In this document: positions 11,789 through 23,866 of the stretch, one piece after another
Layout: every line of letters starts with the position of its first letter
How positions within the stretch are numbered: position 1 is the stretch's first letter
NCBI RefSeq assembly: GCF_011745365.1
Contig: NW_024468915.1
Coordinates: 1,218,653-1,282,652 of the forward strand
DNA length: 64,000 bases
From: Cryphonectria parasitica EP155
Taxonomy: Eukaryota; Ascomycota; Sordariomycetes; Diaporthales; Cryphonectriaceae
Direction: 5' to 3'
Notes under the pieces: model-generated
What the model was told of the DNA's origin: nothing
The model's database searches: none
The model's input: the letters and a program-made list of their open reading frames with translations, nothing else
Position numbers and translations under genes: made by a program

Positions 11789-14588
11789 AAGCACCTCGGG
11801 CGAGATCAGATTTTAAATTCAGGCCGTTGTGGAAATACGGGCGTGGCATTATGTTGTGCATGACTACGGCTTTTATGACAAACATTCAGAACCGTGCTTT
11901 GTCAACCAGCCACCACATCCCACCAGATACTGGTTAGCTTCAGGGTTGATTCTCGCGAAGCAATGGCTTCTTTATGCCATGTACATACATCACTCTTCGA
12001 AGGGAAGTCTCGATGGCGAGCGTGTATGTCTTACGGAGTTCTCCGGAGATCGACCAAAGTCTATATTCCTCTCGAATTAACACTGAGAAAGAGGGAGATA
12101 CCATTAACGAAATGGGGTGGAGCACTGTTTCCACCGACTTTGCAGCATTGTTTGGTCTCTCTCGACTGCAGTTAGGGTTGGAGGGCATGATAAACAACAT
12201 CAATCTCAAAGTACAATCTGTTAGCTGCATGGGATCAACAACTACCCACACCAGGGGAATTTTATCGACAAGACGTTGTCCTCGCTCTCCTTAATCCCAA
12301 AATCAGCAACAGAATATTAACTGCAAACAAGACGCTCAAGACTATTCGAGACACAAATCCGTTTACGTAACTGCTGCAAATACGCGTTCGCGTGATACTC
12401 GATGTTGTCACTACTCGACGTCGTGCAGTGGCTTTCAGCTCGTCCCTGGCTTGAGTGGCCAGAGCAGTGCTTGACTGCCGTGTGAGTGACACTCATGTCA
12501 CGGTTGTCAATCTTATTGAATTAAGCTCATCATAACCCAAATTATTTGCGTCCTTCCATAAAGTCTTCATCTTAGTGATTAGAAATCATGTCCCTGTATT
12601 CTTAAGAAGAACAAATAGAGTCACCCAGCATTCGACTTGGCTATTCATTGAATTGCTACCACTGTTCGTTTTGTACAACATGACATTCCCAGAGGCCTGA
12701 AGCGCATCAATTCCTTGCCTTACCTTCTCGTATTCCAGTGTACGTTTTATCCAAGGAGGTTAGAAGAGCATGAACGCCCCCGGGGGTTAATAAGTGTTTT
12801 TGGGTAACATTGCCAATATCCGTGGGCGATAGTCTCAGGAGAGCCCCTCCAAGCCGGCCTGGACCCATACATTATGGTACACAGTACAAAGTAGTTTGTA
12901 CCATGATGGCCCCAGAGTTTTGCGGGTCCATCCCCATCACTCACTCGGGCCAGCCGGTCTTGTTCCTGTTCCTGCATAAGGGCCCCGTTGGAGATGTTAG
13001 CCATCCATCGATTTTCCATTTTCCTGAGGTCGCAGCCCGACGCAACCGAGTCCAGGTCGAATCTTGAACCCCCCCCCCCCCAAAAAAAAGAGGATGTCCC
13101 GGGAAAGACCCCGCTTCCCGGTCTCTAATGTAGCCGCAATAAAATCGAGGGCAAAATCTTCTGTTTATCGCGAATCGCAGAAGACGAGCCGTGTGGTTGC
13201 ACTGTCTCACAAGGGAACGACAACGTGTGCCAATGAGAAAGGAGCTGTAGTATTTTGATATGATTACCGTAGTGCTGCTAGTAATGGTTCGTGTTCATCT
13301 CGTGTCCTGCCGTCTTGGCTCTCCCGATTTCCGTTTACTCAAAACACTTTAAAGGAGGTTGTGCAGTGCTTGGTCGTATTAATCTAGTCCTCCCCTGGTC
13401 ACTCTCTCTCTCTCTCTCTCTCATTCTCCCACGTCTTTGCAGAACTCGACGACAAAATTGCGATCACGTGTCATCCTGGTAGGGTAGCTGAGTCCAGTAG
13501 CTGAACATACTGTACTGCGTGCAGATTGTTTGTTGTGCCGTGAGCGTCTGTCTCTGCTGTCATCAAGCACCTGCAGCGCGCATCGGTTGGCGAGGTGACT
13601 AGACGAAGGAACTGTGGACTCGAGCTTGGACAGCCAAACAACACAACAGCCTTGTTCTTAGTTGCATATCGCCTGCATCATCATGCCCTTCCACGTTGCT
13701 TTTGCTTCGTCCCCAACATAACAAATTCAACCATTAGCGAGGGGCAACTGGCAGTTGGGCGGGATTAGCTGGCCTGTCAACTGTGGACACTGTATTAACA
13801 TTGGGACTAGCCCGTGATGTCGTCCACGAGAGAAGAGGAGACCCTTGCCCACAATTTGTTCTGCCTGTCAGAATACCTTGACGTCGTTGCTGTCCCTGGT
13901 TAAATGATCTTTCTGATCTTCTCTAATAAGACCAATTACCCCCTCTCCATTCCTCATCAACGCGTTGTCATTCCCCTCCTCCCCCCAAGCATTCTTATTA
14001 CCTCTTCTCCTCGTATACTCAGGCTCTAATTGCTACTAAACCTGACCAAATCTCCGACTTGCCCCTACGGACGACGCCGTTGACGATTTCTCTGCGCCAT
14101 CGCCAATTTAGATCTGGACACACAGACTCTCGATACGGACCGCGTCGCGCGCCGAAAGCTTCTCTCTGAAGCCCACTAGGCTAGTTCAGTTTGTCGCTCC
14201 CGCCGAGCCTCAGGACAAAGGTTCTTGTGTGGTGGTCATCCCAGTGGGGGGGTCGACAGAGAAGAGAGAGAGGCGCAGAGAAGAAAGAGCCTTGAGACAG
14301 GGACGATCGTTGGGGAGAGAGCTGTCTCCAAACCCTTAGCTCGACCGCTGGCTTGTGTGTTTGGGGGGCCACGGGCACCCAAAGTCTGGCTGAGAAAAGG
14401 GTGGTGATTCACTAGGGTCTCTACCGCTGAAGGGGTGCCAGGGTTCACAGCAGCCAGGGGCCTTCTGAGACCCGCGGTAGAGCGACGGGTAGGATCTCGT
14501 TCGGCACCTGCAAGTCGCTGTAAACAGTGGAACCACACACACAGGCGGCGACAGGGGCCCTACATCTTTCCACCCGCCGCTATTCGTC
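11789..14588. other. Long intergenic region upstream of the CLIP-170-like gene
   Basis: About 2.8 kb without a supported gene. It contains a run of 13 C followed by 8 A at 13069-13089 and a CT dinucleotide run at about 13403-13421. The part from roughly 13900 to 14588 is pyrimidine-rich and probably holds the promoter and a long 5' leader of the next gene. Open frames such as 11894-12294 and 14225-14538 look random. Confidence 0.55.
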
Positions 14589-17179
14589 ATGTCTTCATCT
14601 CAGGTAGCCGCCCCCCCCATTCAGAACAACAACACCACCACCACCACCATCACCACTCCCACCACCCCTACGACGCCACGAAGCCTCCGCAGACCAAACA
14701 CTCGCAAACTTCCAGGGCCAGGGAGAATCCTCACAGCCTCGACACCCAACCTCAGAAGTGCATACGTCGATTCCTCGTCCACATCCACCCCACCCGTCCC
14801 CTTGCTGCAGCGCAAGGGCTCGCAGGCTGCCCTGACGTCGAACTCCCTCGCTACGATTCCTGATGCCTCCGAGATTTACGCCCTTGCCACCTTGAACGGT
14901 TCCTCCTCGCCCAACAACAAGATGGCGCCCTCGCCTTTGACACCAAGGGCGGGCGCCGCGTTTGGTGGTGATGTCACGGTGGGCGACACGGTGGACGTCC
15001 CTGGTGACATGCAAGGAATGGTGCGCTTTGTTGGCACGATCCCGGGCAAGAAGGGTGTTTTTGCTGGTGTCGAGTTGCGACCCGACTTTGCGCCTCGCGG
15101 CAAGAATAATGGTGATGTGGATGGGTCCGTCTGCTCCTTTCAGAAGACTTTACCTGTATTCCCTCCTCCCTATGACCATGTTTACTGATGCACGTTTTGC
15201 TCCAGTGTATCCTACTTTACCACAAGCATACCAGGTGCAGGCATCTTCCTCCCGCTGAACAAGGCCGTCAAGCGCGAACCTCCGCCGAATTCCTCTTACT
15301 TTCCAATGAGTTCCGTCCCTGCAAACGGTCTGAAGGCCGGCACCCAAAACTCAACAAACTACACCCCACCTACCGCATCTGTGGCTCAGTTCAGCAAGTC
15401 GGTCGGACCGGGCCGCGCGTCGAGTCCTTTGGGAAAGAAGTCGAGACCCTCACTCTCCGGGACGGAATCGCCAACACGCAAGCTTCAGGTCAATCCAGGC
15501 GCACGGCCGAGCCTGGGCACTCCTGCCAAGAACATGCCACGATACGGAAGTCCAACACAGAACAAGTTCTCCCACAGCGCCCGAGGGCCACCGACCCCAG
15601 GCGACCCAGCCAAGAGGGGCATGTTACAGCCAAATCGCAACTTCAGCACGGGGCCGCGCAGCACCTCGGCTCTCTCGGCACAAAGCACAGGGCTCTCTAT
15701 AGACGAAGAGCACGTGCCTGTGGGCAACGGTATAACGGGGCCCAGAGAACCAGGCAGGCCCTCGTCGGGGCAGACGCAGCACGGTTTATCACGGCAGGCG
15801 GCACCCCAGGACGAGGAGATCGAGAGGTTACGCGCCGAGGTGGCAGACCGGGACAGGCAGCTAAAGGAACAGGCAGCGACGCTGGTGGAAATGGAGAGCA
15901 GCCTTACGGAGGTGCAAAGCCTCATGGAGCAGGTCGAGCTGCCCGCGCCGGCCCGAAAAGACAGCCTGGATGATAAGGACACGGCACACCTGCGGGCACT
16001 TATCAAGGAGAAGAACGAGAAGATCGCGATGCTCACGGCAGAGTTCGACACGCACAGAGCCGACTTCCGGAGTACTATCGATACGTTGGAGCTGGCGAGC
16101 TCAGAGACGGAGAGGGTTTACGAGAAGCGCATAGAGGAGCTCATGCAGGACATACAACATATTTCGGAGCGGGAGAGCGATGTGGATGCGGTTGCGACGC
16201 AGTTGAAGCAGCTAGAGGAGCTGGTGCAGGAGCTGGAAGAGGGCCTGGAAGATGCGAGGAGGGGCGAGGCCGAGGCGAGGGGGGAGGTGGAATTCTTGAG
16301 AGGCGAGGTCGAGAGGACACGCGCCGAGCTCAGGCGGGAGCGGGAGAAGGCAGCCGCCGGCGCGCACGGGACGAATGGATCGGCAAGGAAGACCAACCCG
16401 CACTCTTCAAGGAACTTGAGCAGAAGGAGGATGAGATCAGAGGCCTGAAGGCCATCATCCACTCCCTGAGCAGAGACTCGGTGCCTGGCGATGTCGAGCG
16501 GCCATCCACGGGCACAGACGACACTGCAGCGAGAGAGAAGCTGGAGCGCGAGGTCGCTGAGCTCCGCGCCCTCCTCGACACTAAGAACAACCACGAGGAG
16601 GAGATGGAGCATGAGCTGGAAGCACTCCGCCGAGGCAGCATGGCCACCTTGCGCGGTAACGATCGCTCCTCGGTCCGCGACTCGCGTGACACGGTGGTCC
16701 TGGCCCAGGACTCGGATATACGACCGTCCGAGCCGCAGGCGCAGCGCAAGGCACACAATCGCGTGCGGACGCTGGACACAATGCCGTCGAGCGATGGGCT
16801 CTCGTCCATCACGGAGCACAGCACCCTCTGGTGTGAGCTGTGCGAGACCTCTGGGCACGACATTCTGGGTTGCACCAACATGTTTGGCAACCAAGGAGGC
16901 AAAGACGAGCCGGCTCTGGGCGATGGCGGCGGACTGGCACCACCCACCGACACCGACCATTATAAGATCGCGCCGCTCTCGCCACGACTGCCACTACCAC
17001 CTGTGCCTCAGCCTGCAAGTAATATTCCAGAGAAGATCAAGGGACCGCCACCGAGCATGATGGATCCGGGCCCGGTGGCTGGCAAGGAGAGCGGTATCAT
17101 CGACCCGGATGCGTGGTGTGCGCTCTGCGAAAAGGACGGGCACAACAGCGTGGACTGTCCGTTCGAGGATGCATTTTAG
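14589..17179 (+). CDS. CLIP-170-family microtubule plus-end protein (CAP-Gly, coiled coil, zinc knuckles), reading frame interrupted
   Basis: Related by domain order to CLIP-170, S. pombe Tip1 and yeast Bik1, which bind growing microtubule ends. Exon 1 is 14589-15124 and exon 2 starts at 15206; the 81-nt intron has an unusual GTCCGT donor and a good TACTGAT branch point. The protein has a Thr/Ser/Pro-rich basic N-terminus, a CAP-Gly domain at about residues 131-205 (KKGVFAGVELRPDF, GKNNGDVDG, GIFLPLNKAVKRE), a basic Ser/Pro linker, a long coiled coil, and two C-terminal CCHC zinc knuckles (WCELCETSGHDILGC and WCALCEKDGHNSVDC). The coiled coil is read in one frame until about 16370 and in another from there to the TAG at 17179. 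The joined exons are 2510 nt, not a multiple of three. This may be a sequence error, a real frameshift, or an atypical 47-nt intron at 16287-16333. With the frame healed the protein would be about 835 residues. Confidence 0.88.
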
Positions 17180-18160
17180 AAGACCAAAACATCACCGCTT
17201 CCCCCAAAAGGAGACAATCATTCCCTTTCAGCTCTGGATCTAGTCATGGTTTGCTGCGCAACACCAAACACATGACTGGACCGATCGAACACGCTGAGCA
17301 AGCAAGCAAGCAAGTATGATGCTATGGGTATTGTGTGTGGAAATAGACGGAAAGTCTCTTGTTTCTTGTCTATTTTCTTTTCTCTGCACTGTCGTGTATT
17401 TTATATCCTTTAAATACCCCTTCCGCATGCGATTTCGAGTTCGTACGTGTTTTGTTTGTTCTGTTCGGAATGGAAGAAGAAGAGAGGGTGATTAATTCTC
17501 GCTTACTTGATCATCACGATACCAGAATACATCTCTTGTTTATGATTCGGCAGCAGAAAGAAAGAAGTATTCATTATACATTCAACGCATTGGAAAAGCA
17601 ATTCTCGCCTTTTGTTGTCTCCTTTTGTGTCCGCCAGTGTCTTGGAAAGTTGTATCTTGCCAGCCTCAGTCCAACTCCAGTGGGCAGTTACAGTGATTAG
17701 CCTCTAGAGTCAAGCCGCTGCCAAGAGGACCCCTGAAGAAACAGGGCGCAGCAAGCGAACGGCCGCCCATAGCTGCCGCAGCGAGGATCCTTGTACGCTG
17801 TCGCGTCATCGCAATTGGCCCGACCTTGTTGTCTTACGAGACACTTCAGCTTTCCTTGCGCAGCGTCGCATCATCCTCATAATCACCTCTTGCTCTCTCT
17901 CTCTCTGTGTGTGTATGCGTGTATCCCTCCTTCTCAGCAACCAGAACCCCAATTGGTACAAGAAATATCACCTCGGCGTGGTAATTTATTCGAGAGGGAG
18001 CACGAGACGACGGAACCCAGTCAGAATCATCAAGCAGAGAGGTTCCGCTTTGTCCGGGGCGGGCAGCATCATCATTCCTGAAAGGCAGCTGCGCTGGTGG
18101 GCGCAGAGTTAAATCACCGACCACGGCACAGACAGGACACGAGCAAGGCCATCAGTCACA
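17180..18160. other. Intergenic region between the CLIP-170-like gene and the kinase gene
   Basis: Nearly 1 kb between two plus-strand genes, containing the first gene's 3' UTR and the kinase promoter. A CT run followed by GT repeats lies at about 17892-17915. The 113-codon open frame at 17359-17700 has no recognisable content. Confidence 0.55.
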
Positions 18161-19874
<1,714 letters not shown>

Positions 19875-20574
19875 GAGAGATAAGAGAGGATGAGAAATAG
19901 GTCTCGAGGCTGGACCCGACTTGTGTTGTAAATATCCCATGTCAGGCTTTTTCTGTCATTGTGTATTTTGGCGTTTACATGCGATGGGCGAGAGATGGGA
20001 AAGGGCCGAGATTAGAAAAAGTGACCCTTGAGATGGATGAACCATGAGAGCACAATGACAATCTATCCCACTTGATCATCTCTGGAGTATAGTTTTGCAC
20101 AGCTTGCGCAAGGTGAGACACTGCGATGTTTGCTGTTGATTTGCGTTTCCTCGCCGATCACCCAATTTGGTATCTGAAAGACAAAAAACACAAAGGAATA
20201 TGAGTATTTGTACCTTTTAAACGAAGGCAGTTGCAAATGCGAGCATCTCTGATTTATTCTTACTTGCTTTGCGTTGGTTGCGATATGATAAGTGTATTAT
20301 TTGTCGCCGTCCCCCATCTCGTCCCGAGGAAACGTCATGCCTGATTCTCGCGACTCAACCCAAGCAACCTCTCTCTGTCTCTACTTTCTAGACCCTCTCA
20401 ACTTTTTCTCTCCCACCAGACCACATCCACAACGCTTACCTTCACTTTATCTTGATGATGCATTTTCATTCATAAGTGAAACCTCATATTTCCATCATCT
20501 CAAGAATACATGTTTCATGCCCTGTTCCCACTTTCTCCACGCGCCCTGAGGAGCTGTCCTCATCCCACTCAGCA
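19875..20574. other. Intergenic region between kinase and G-patch genes
   Basis: About 700 bp between two plus-strand genes: 3' UTR of the kinase, then promoter and leader of the next gene. The part from about 20310 is pyrimidine-rich. The in-frame extension of the following ORF to 20476 begins with GTG, so it is leader rather than coding. Nothing else seen. Confidence 0.55.
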
Positions 20575-21855
20575 ATGCGCCACTTCAGCCAAGCAAGAAG
20601 ACCTCCACCACGAGGCTTCGACAACGAGGAAAGTGACCACACCTCCAGATCCCCTTCGCCACTAGGAGGAGCCAAACACCCCACAAACAACCCCTCCAGA
20701 GGCACAAGTCAAGAGAGAAGAAAAAGCGAGGAGGCGGAGGAAGAGGAAGAAGACGACTACCTCACAATGGCCCTCCCCACCGAAACCCAGACCCTGCCCG
20801 AGACCTCCCTCCAGCGCCGCCAGCGCCTCGCCAAGGAAGGCCTCCGCCGCGGCCGCGTGCCCTCCAAAGCCGAGCTCGCGGCACAGGAGCGAGAGCGCCG
20901 CGAGGAAGGGCTCTCGAGGTCCCTGTTCGACGCGCCTGACTCAGCTACCGGCAGCAGCAGCATCACCGTCAACAGCAGTAGTACCACCACTGGGCTCAGC
21001 ATCGCCAAGAAGTCCAAGGGCCTGGCGATGATGGCCAAGATGGGGTTCCGGCCTGGGACGGGGCTGGGGGCGGGCGGGACAGTGGCGAGGGTCGAGCCGT
21101 TGCGGATTGAGGTGCGGGAGGACCGGGGCGGGATTGGGCTGGAAGGGGAGAGGAGGCGGAAGCTGGAGGAAGCGGGGGCGGCGGCGGCGGCGGCGGTCAA
21201 GAGGCCGCGGCTGGATGATGGGGGGGACTATAGGGTGCGCATGGCCAAGGAGAGGGACGCGGCGAGGAAGGAGAAGCTTGTGCTGGCGGCGCAGAAGATC
21301 GCAGAGCGGATGGATGAGGACGAGGAGGGGGACGAGGAGGCTGCGGGTCCTGACAAGGAGAAACGAAGTGACAAGGACGATGATGAACGACAAGAAGGGG
21401 AACAGAAAAAGAAGAAAGGCTCCACAAAGCCCTCCTCCTCCTCTAAACCCCTCCAGTCCATCCCCGTCCTCTACCGCGGTCTCGTCCGCAACCGCGAGCA
21501 GGCCGAGCGCGACAGGCGCATGCGCCACGACCTCGAGACCAGCATGGGCACGCTCTCGTCCAAGCTGCCCACCTACGACGACGACACCCTCGACAGCGAT
21601 GACAAGCTCGCCCTCGGCAAGGACATTACTACGACGACTACGACGACGACGACGACGACGTATATGCCCGCGGACGATCTGGACGAGGAGGACGCGGAGC
21701 TAGATGGGTTCGAGGCGCTGGACGTGGATGAGAGGCTGGGTAGGCTGGTTGGGTATCTCCGAGAGAGGTACTTGTATTGCTTTTGGTGCAAGTTTAGGTA
21801 TCCTGACGAGGGGATGGAAGGGTGTCCTGGGTTGGAGGAGGAAGATCATGATTAG
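20575..21855 (+). CDS. G-patch and DUF4187 protein (GPATCH11/CCDC75-like)
   Basis: A single-exon protein of 426 residues, starting at the first ATG (20575). It has a polar N-terminus with an acidic run, then an Arg-rich helix (QRRQRLAKEGLRRGR). A G-patch at about residues 140-195 follows, with GLAMMAKMGFRPGTGLGAGG and RGGIGLEGERRRK. G-patch motifs bind and stimulate DEAH-box RNA helicases, so a role in pre-mRNA or rRNA processing is inferred from the family. A Lys/Glu-rich stretch precedes a conserved SIPVLYRGLVRNREQAERDR block and a C-terminal DUF4187 motif in which CFWCKFRY and GCPG carry the conserved cysteines. A run of Thr residues is encoded by an ACG repeat at about 21626-21660. The human relative GPATCH11 is a kinetochore/spliceosome-associated protein of unclear role. 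Confidence 0.88.
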   Translation: MRHFSQARRPPPRGFDNEESDHTSRSPSPLGGAKHPTNNPSRGTSQERRKSEEAEEEEEDDYLTMALPTETQTLPETSLQRRQRLAKEGLRRGRVPSKAELAAQERERREEGLSRSLFDAPDSATGSSSITVNSSSTTTGLSIAKKSKGLAMMAKMGFRPGTGLGAGGTVARVEPLRIEVREDRGGIGLEGERRRKLEEAGAAAAAAVKRPRLDDGGDYRVRMAKERDAARKEKLVLAAQKIAERMDEDEEGDEEAAGPDKEKRSDKDDDERQEGEQKKKKGSTKPSSSSKPLQSIPVLYRGLVRNREQAERDRRMRHDLETSMGTLSSKLPTYDDDTLDSDDKLALGKDITTTTTTTTTTTYMPADDLDEEDAELDGFEALDVDERLGRLVGYLRERYLYCFWCKFRYPDEGMEGCPGLEEEDHD

Positions 21856-22432
21856 AGAGAGGGGACGATGAAAAAGGATTCAATGGATGGGATCACTATG
21901 ATATTACTTTGTCTACAGAAAAAGAAAATCAAGTCAAGCCCCCAGAATTCAAGACAAAACTACAATTCATCGTTATTGGCTTGGGGATATCATCTCACTT
22001 GGAAAAGCAGCCTCTCATGTATGTGTAAGTAGGAGTTCTTGTCAATTCCGCAAGGCCGTGTATCTTCTTGCTATCAAGCAGCCTTCCCAACTCCGTACAA
22101 CCTAGAATGACAGACAGGTATTGCTGTTAAGCCATGGTATGCAAAATCCATCCCAGTCCCATGCCCCCACCCCAACAAAAAAAAAAATTCAAGGTAATCG
22201 TCGCTGTACATGAAAACCTCGTCGTAGACCACCTTGTTCACACACAAAGTCTTGAAAATATCTCTCTCTCAAAAGTGTTGCCTCGGCTCGCGGTTAGCGA
22301 GAAGAGCAGGGTTAGAATGGTAAGAAGAAGAAGAAAAAGAGTAGAAAGGAGAAGAGCCAGGCCGCCAGCCGTCTCTCTCTCTCTCTCTCTTTAATGCCTG
22401 TCATATTTCTTTTCAAAGCATTGCTCTTATGC
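21856..22432. other. Convergent intergenic region with CT run
   Basis: 577 bp between two genes ending towards each other, so mostly 3' UTR. It contains a run of nine A at about 22180 and a 20-nt CT run at 22372-22391. No gene seen. Confidence 0.55.
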
Positions 22433-23296
22433 CTATTTGGTGTCACTCGTGCTCTCACTGCGCTTTCTCTTCAGGCTGCCCTTGCCCGTACCGTGCACGG
22501 CCTCCTTGGAGTCGACGTCCTCGACATAATCTTCCAGCTCTTCCTCATAATCCAGGTCATCGTCATCGTACTCCTCATCCCCTTCCTCGTCCTCCTCCTC
22601 GTCGTCATCGTTGTTGTCCTCGTCCATGTCGTAGTCCTCTGGCCCATAGCAGCCGAACCTGTCCTCGGCCTCGCTGTCGCTCTCGCCGTCGCTGTCGTCC
22701 AGGTTCAGGGCGCCCAGGAGCGGCACGTCAATCTTGGCCAGCTGGCTCTTGATCATCTGGTCGGCCACCAGGAACAGCTGGTGGTCCTTGTCCGGCACCA
22801 CCTCCTTCTCGACGTCAAACTCCCTCTCCTCCCGGTCCAGCAGCGCATCGTCGCGCATCCCGTTGTTGGGCGACAGTGCCGCCTCGGGGATGTCCATGAC
22901 CCACTTGCGCACCACCTCGCCCTTGGTCGGCACATTCCCGCCTCTGCCGCCACGACCGCGCCGGGCTGCTGCCGCCGAGTTCTTCTCGCGCAGGCCCCTC
23001 CGGAAGGACCGCTTGTTGCGCTTCCGCCGGCGCCCAATGCGGTCCCGGATGTACCAGGCCACGACGAGCATGGCGGCCTGCATCATCTCCTGGCACTTCT
23101 GGCGGTGGGAGGTGGCCCAGGTCTGGCAGCGCTGCTGCTGGTAGTTGAGGATGGCCTGGCAACGCTGCTGGTAGTAGGCTGCCATGCGCGATACCATCTG
23201 GATATACTTGGGGTCACCGGCCAAGGAGTTGTCAAGGAGGTTGGGGTGGTTGAGGAAGGGATTCTCTGGTGGTGATGAGTGCTGTTGCTGGGTCTT

Positions 23297-23331
<35 letters not shown>

Positions 23332-23866
23332 GGTGTGGTAGTGGTGGGGAAGACAGTGGTGCTGGTGTTGGTGCCGTCACCGCTGTTGTTGTTTTTGGGT
23401 GGTGCAGCTGTGAGTCCTCGACCTTGGTCGCCGAGCTGTCTGTGGTGTTTGTCGACGAGGTCCGGGTAGAGGAGGATGAGTTGCAGCACGGCTGCTGTGG
23501 TGGTGATGATGGTGAGGAGGAGGATGATGATGAAGAGATGCCCTGCTTGTTGCTGCTCGTCTGAGCCTGAGCCTGCGCTTGAGCCTGAGCCTGAGCCTGA
23601 GCCTCTGCCTCTAGAGCCTTTGCCTTCTCCGCCTTCTCGCGCAACAGCTGCTGCTGCTGAAAGTGTTTCTCGAGCAGGGTCGGGGCCTTCTTAACCACAG
23701 GCGCCTCCATTTCTTTGGCAAACGATCTGAATAACAAGGGGTTCGTGATGCCTGCTGCAGGGGCTTGATTCGAGGTGTGTTTGAAGAGAATCTTGTGGTC
23801 TGGGGGTGAAACGGAGAGATGAGGAGAAGAAAAGCCCAACATGATGGGAAAAGTAGCAGCGTCCAT
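22433..23866 (-). CDS. Unknown protein with polyQ, Ala-Gln repeats and acidic tail
   Basis: A single open frame of 477 residues from the first ATG at 23866. I do not recognise a family. After the N-terminus come a charged Gln-rich helix (LLEKHFQQQQLLREKAEKAK), an Ala-Gln dipeptide repeat, Ser runs and an 11-Gln run encoded by a CAA repeat. The part most likely to be conserved is central: NPFLNHPNLLDNSLAGDP, then a Gln/Cys/Trp-rich helical block (MAAYYQQRCQAILNYQQQRC) running into AMLVVAWYIRDRIGRRRK and a strongly basic RG/RR stretch. The C-terminal third is very acidic (runs of Asp, Glu) and ends with a basic GSLKRKRSES motif that looks like a nuclear signal. A later start (MEAPVVKKAP, at 23710) is also possible. 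Nuclear location is inference only. Confidence 0.75.
23299..23332 (-). repeat. CAA triplet repeat encoding polyglutamine
   Basis: About 11 consecutive CAA codons on the minus strand (TTG repeats on the plus strand) within the unknown protein. An imperfect Ala-Gln coding repeat lies upstream in the same gene at about 23563-23605. Confidence 0.95.

Noticed and set aside
22394..23275. 293-codon open frame on the plus strand opposite the polyQ gene
   Set aside because: It is the antisense shadow of the acidic and basic tracts of the minus-strand gene; Val/Leu-rich without a family motif.
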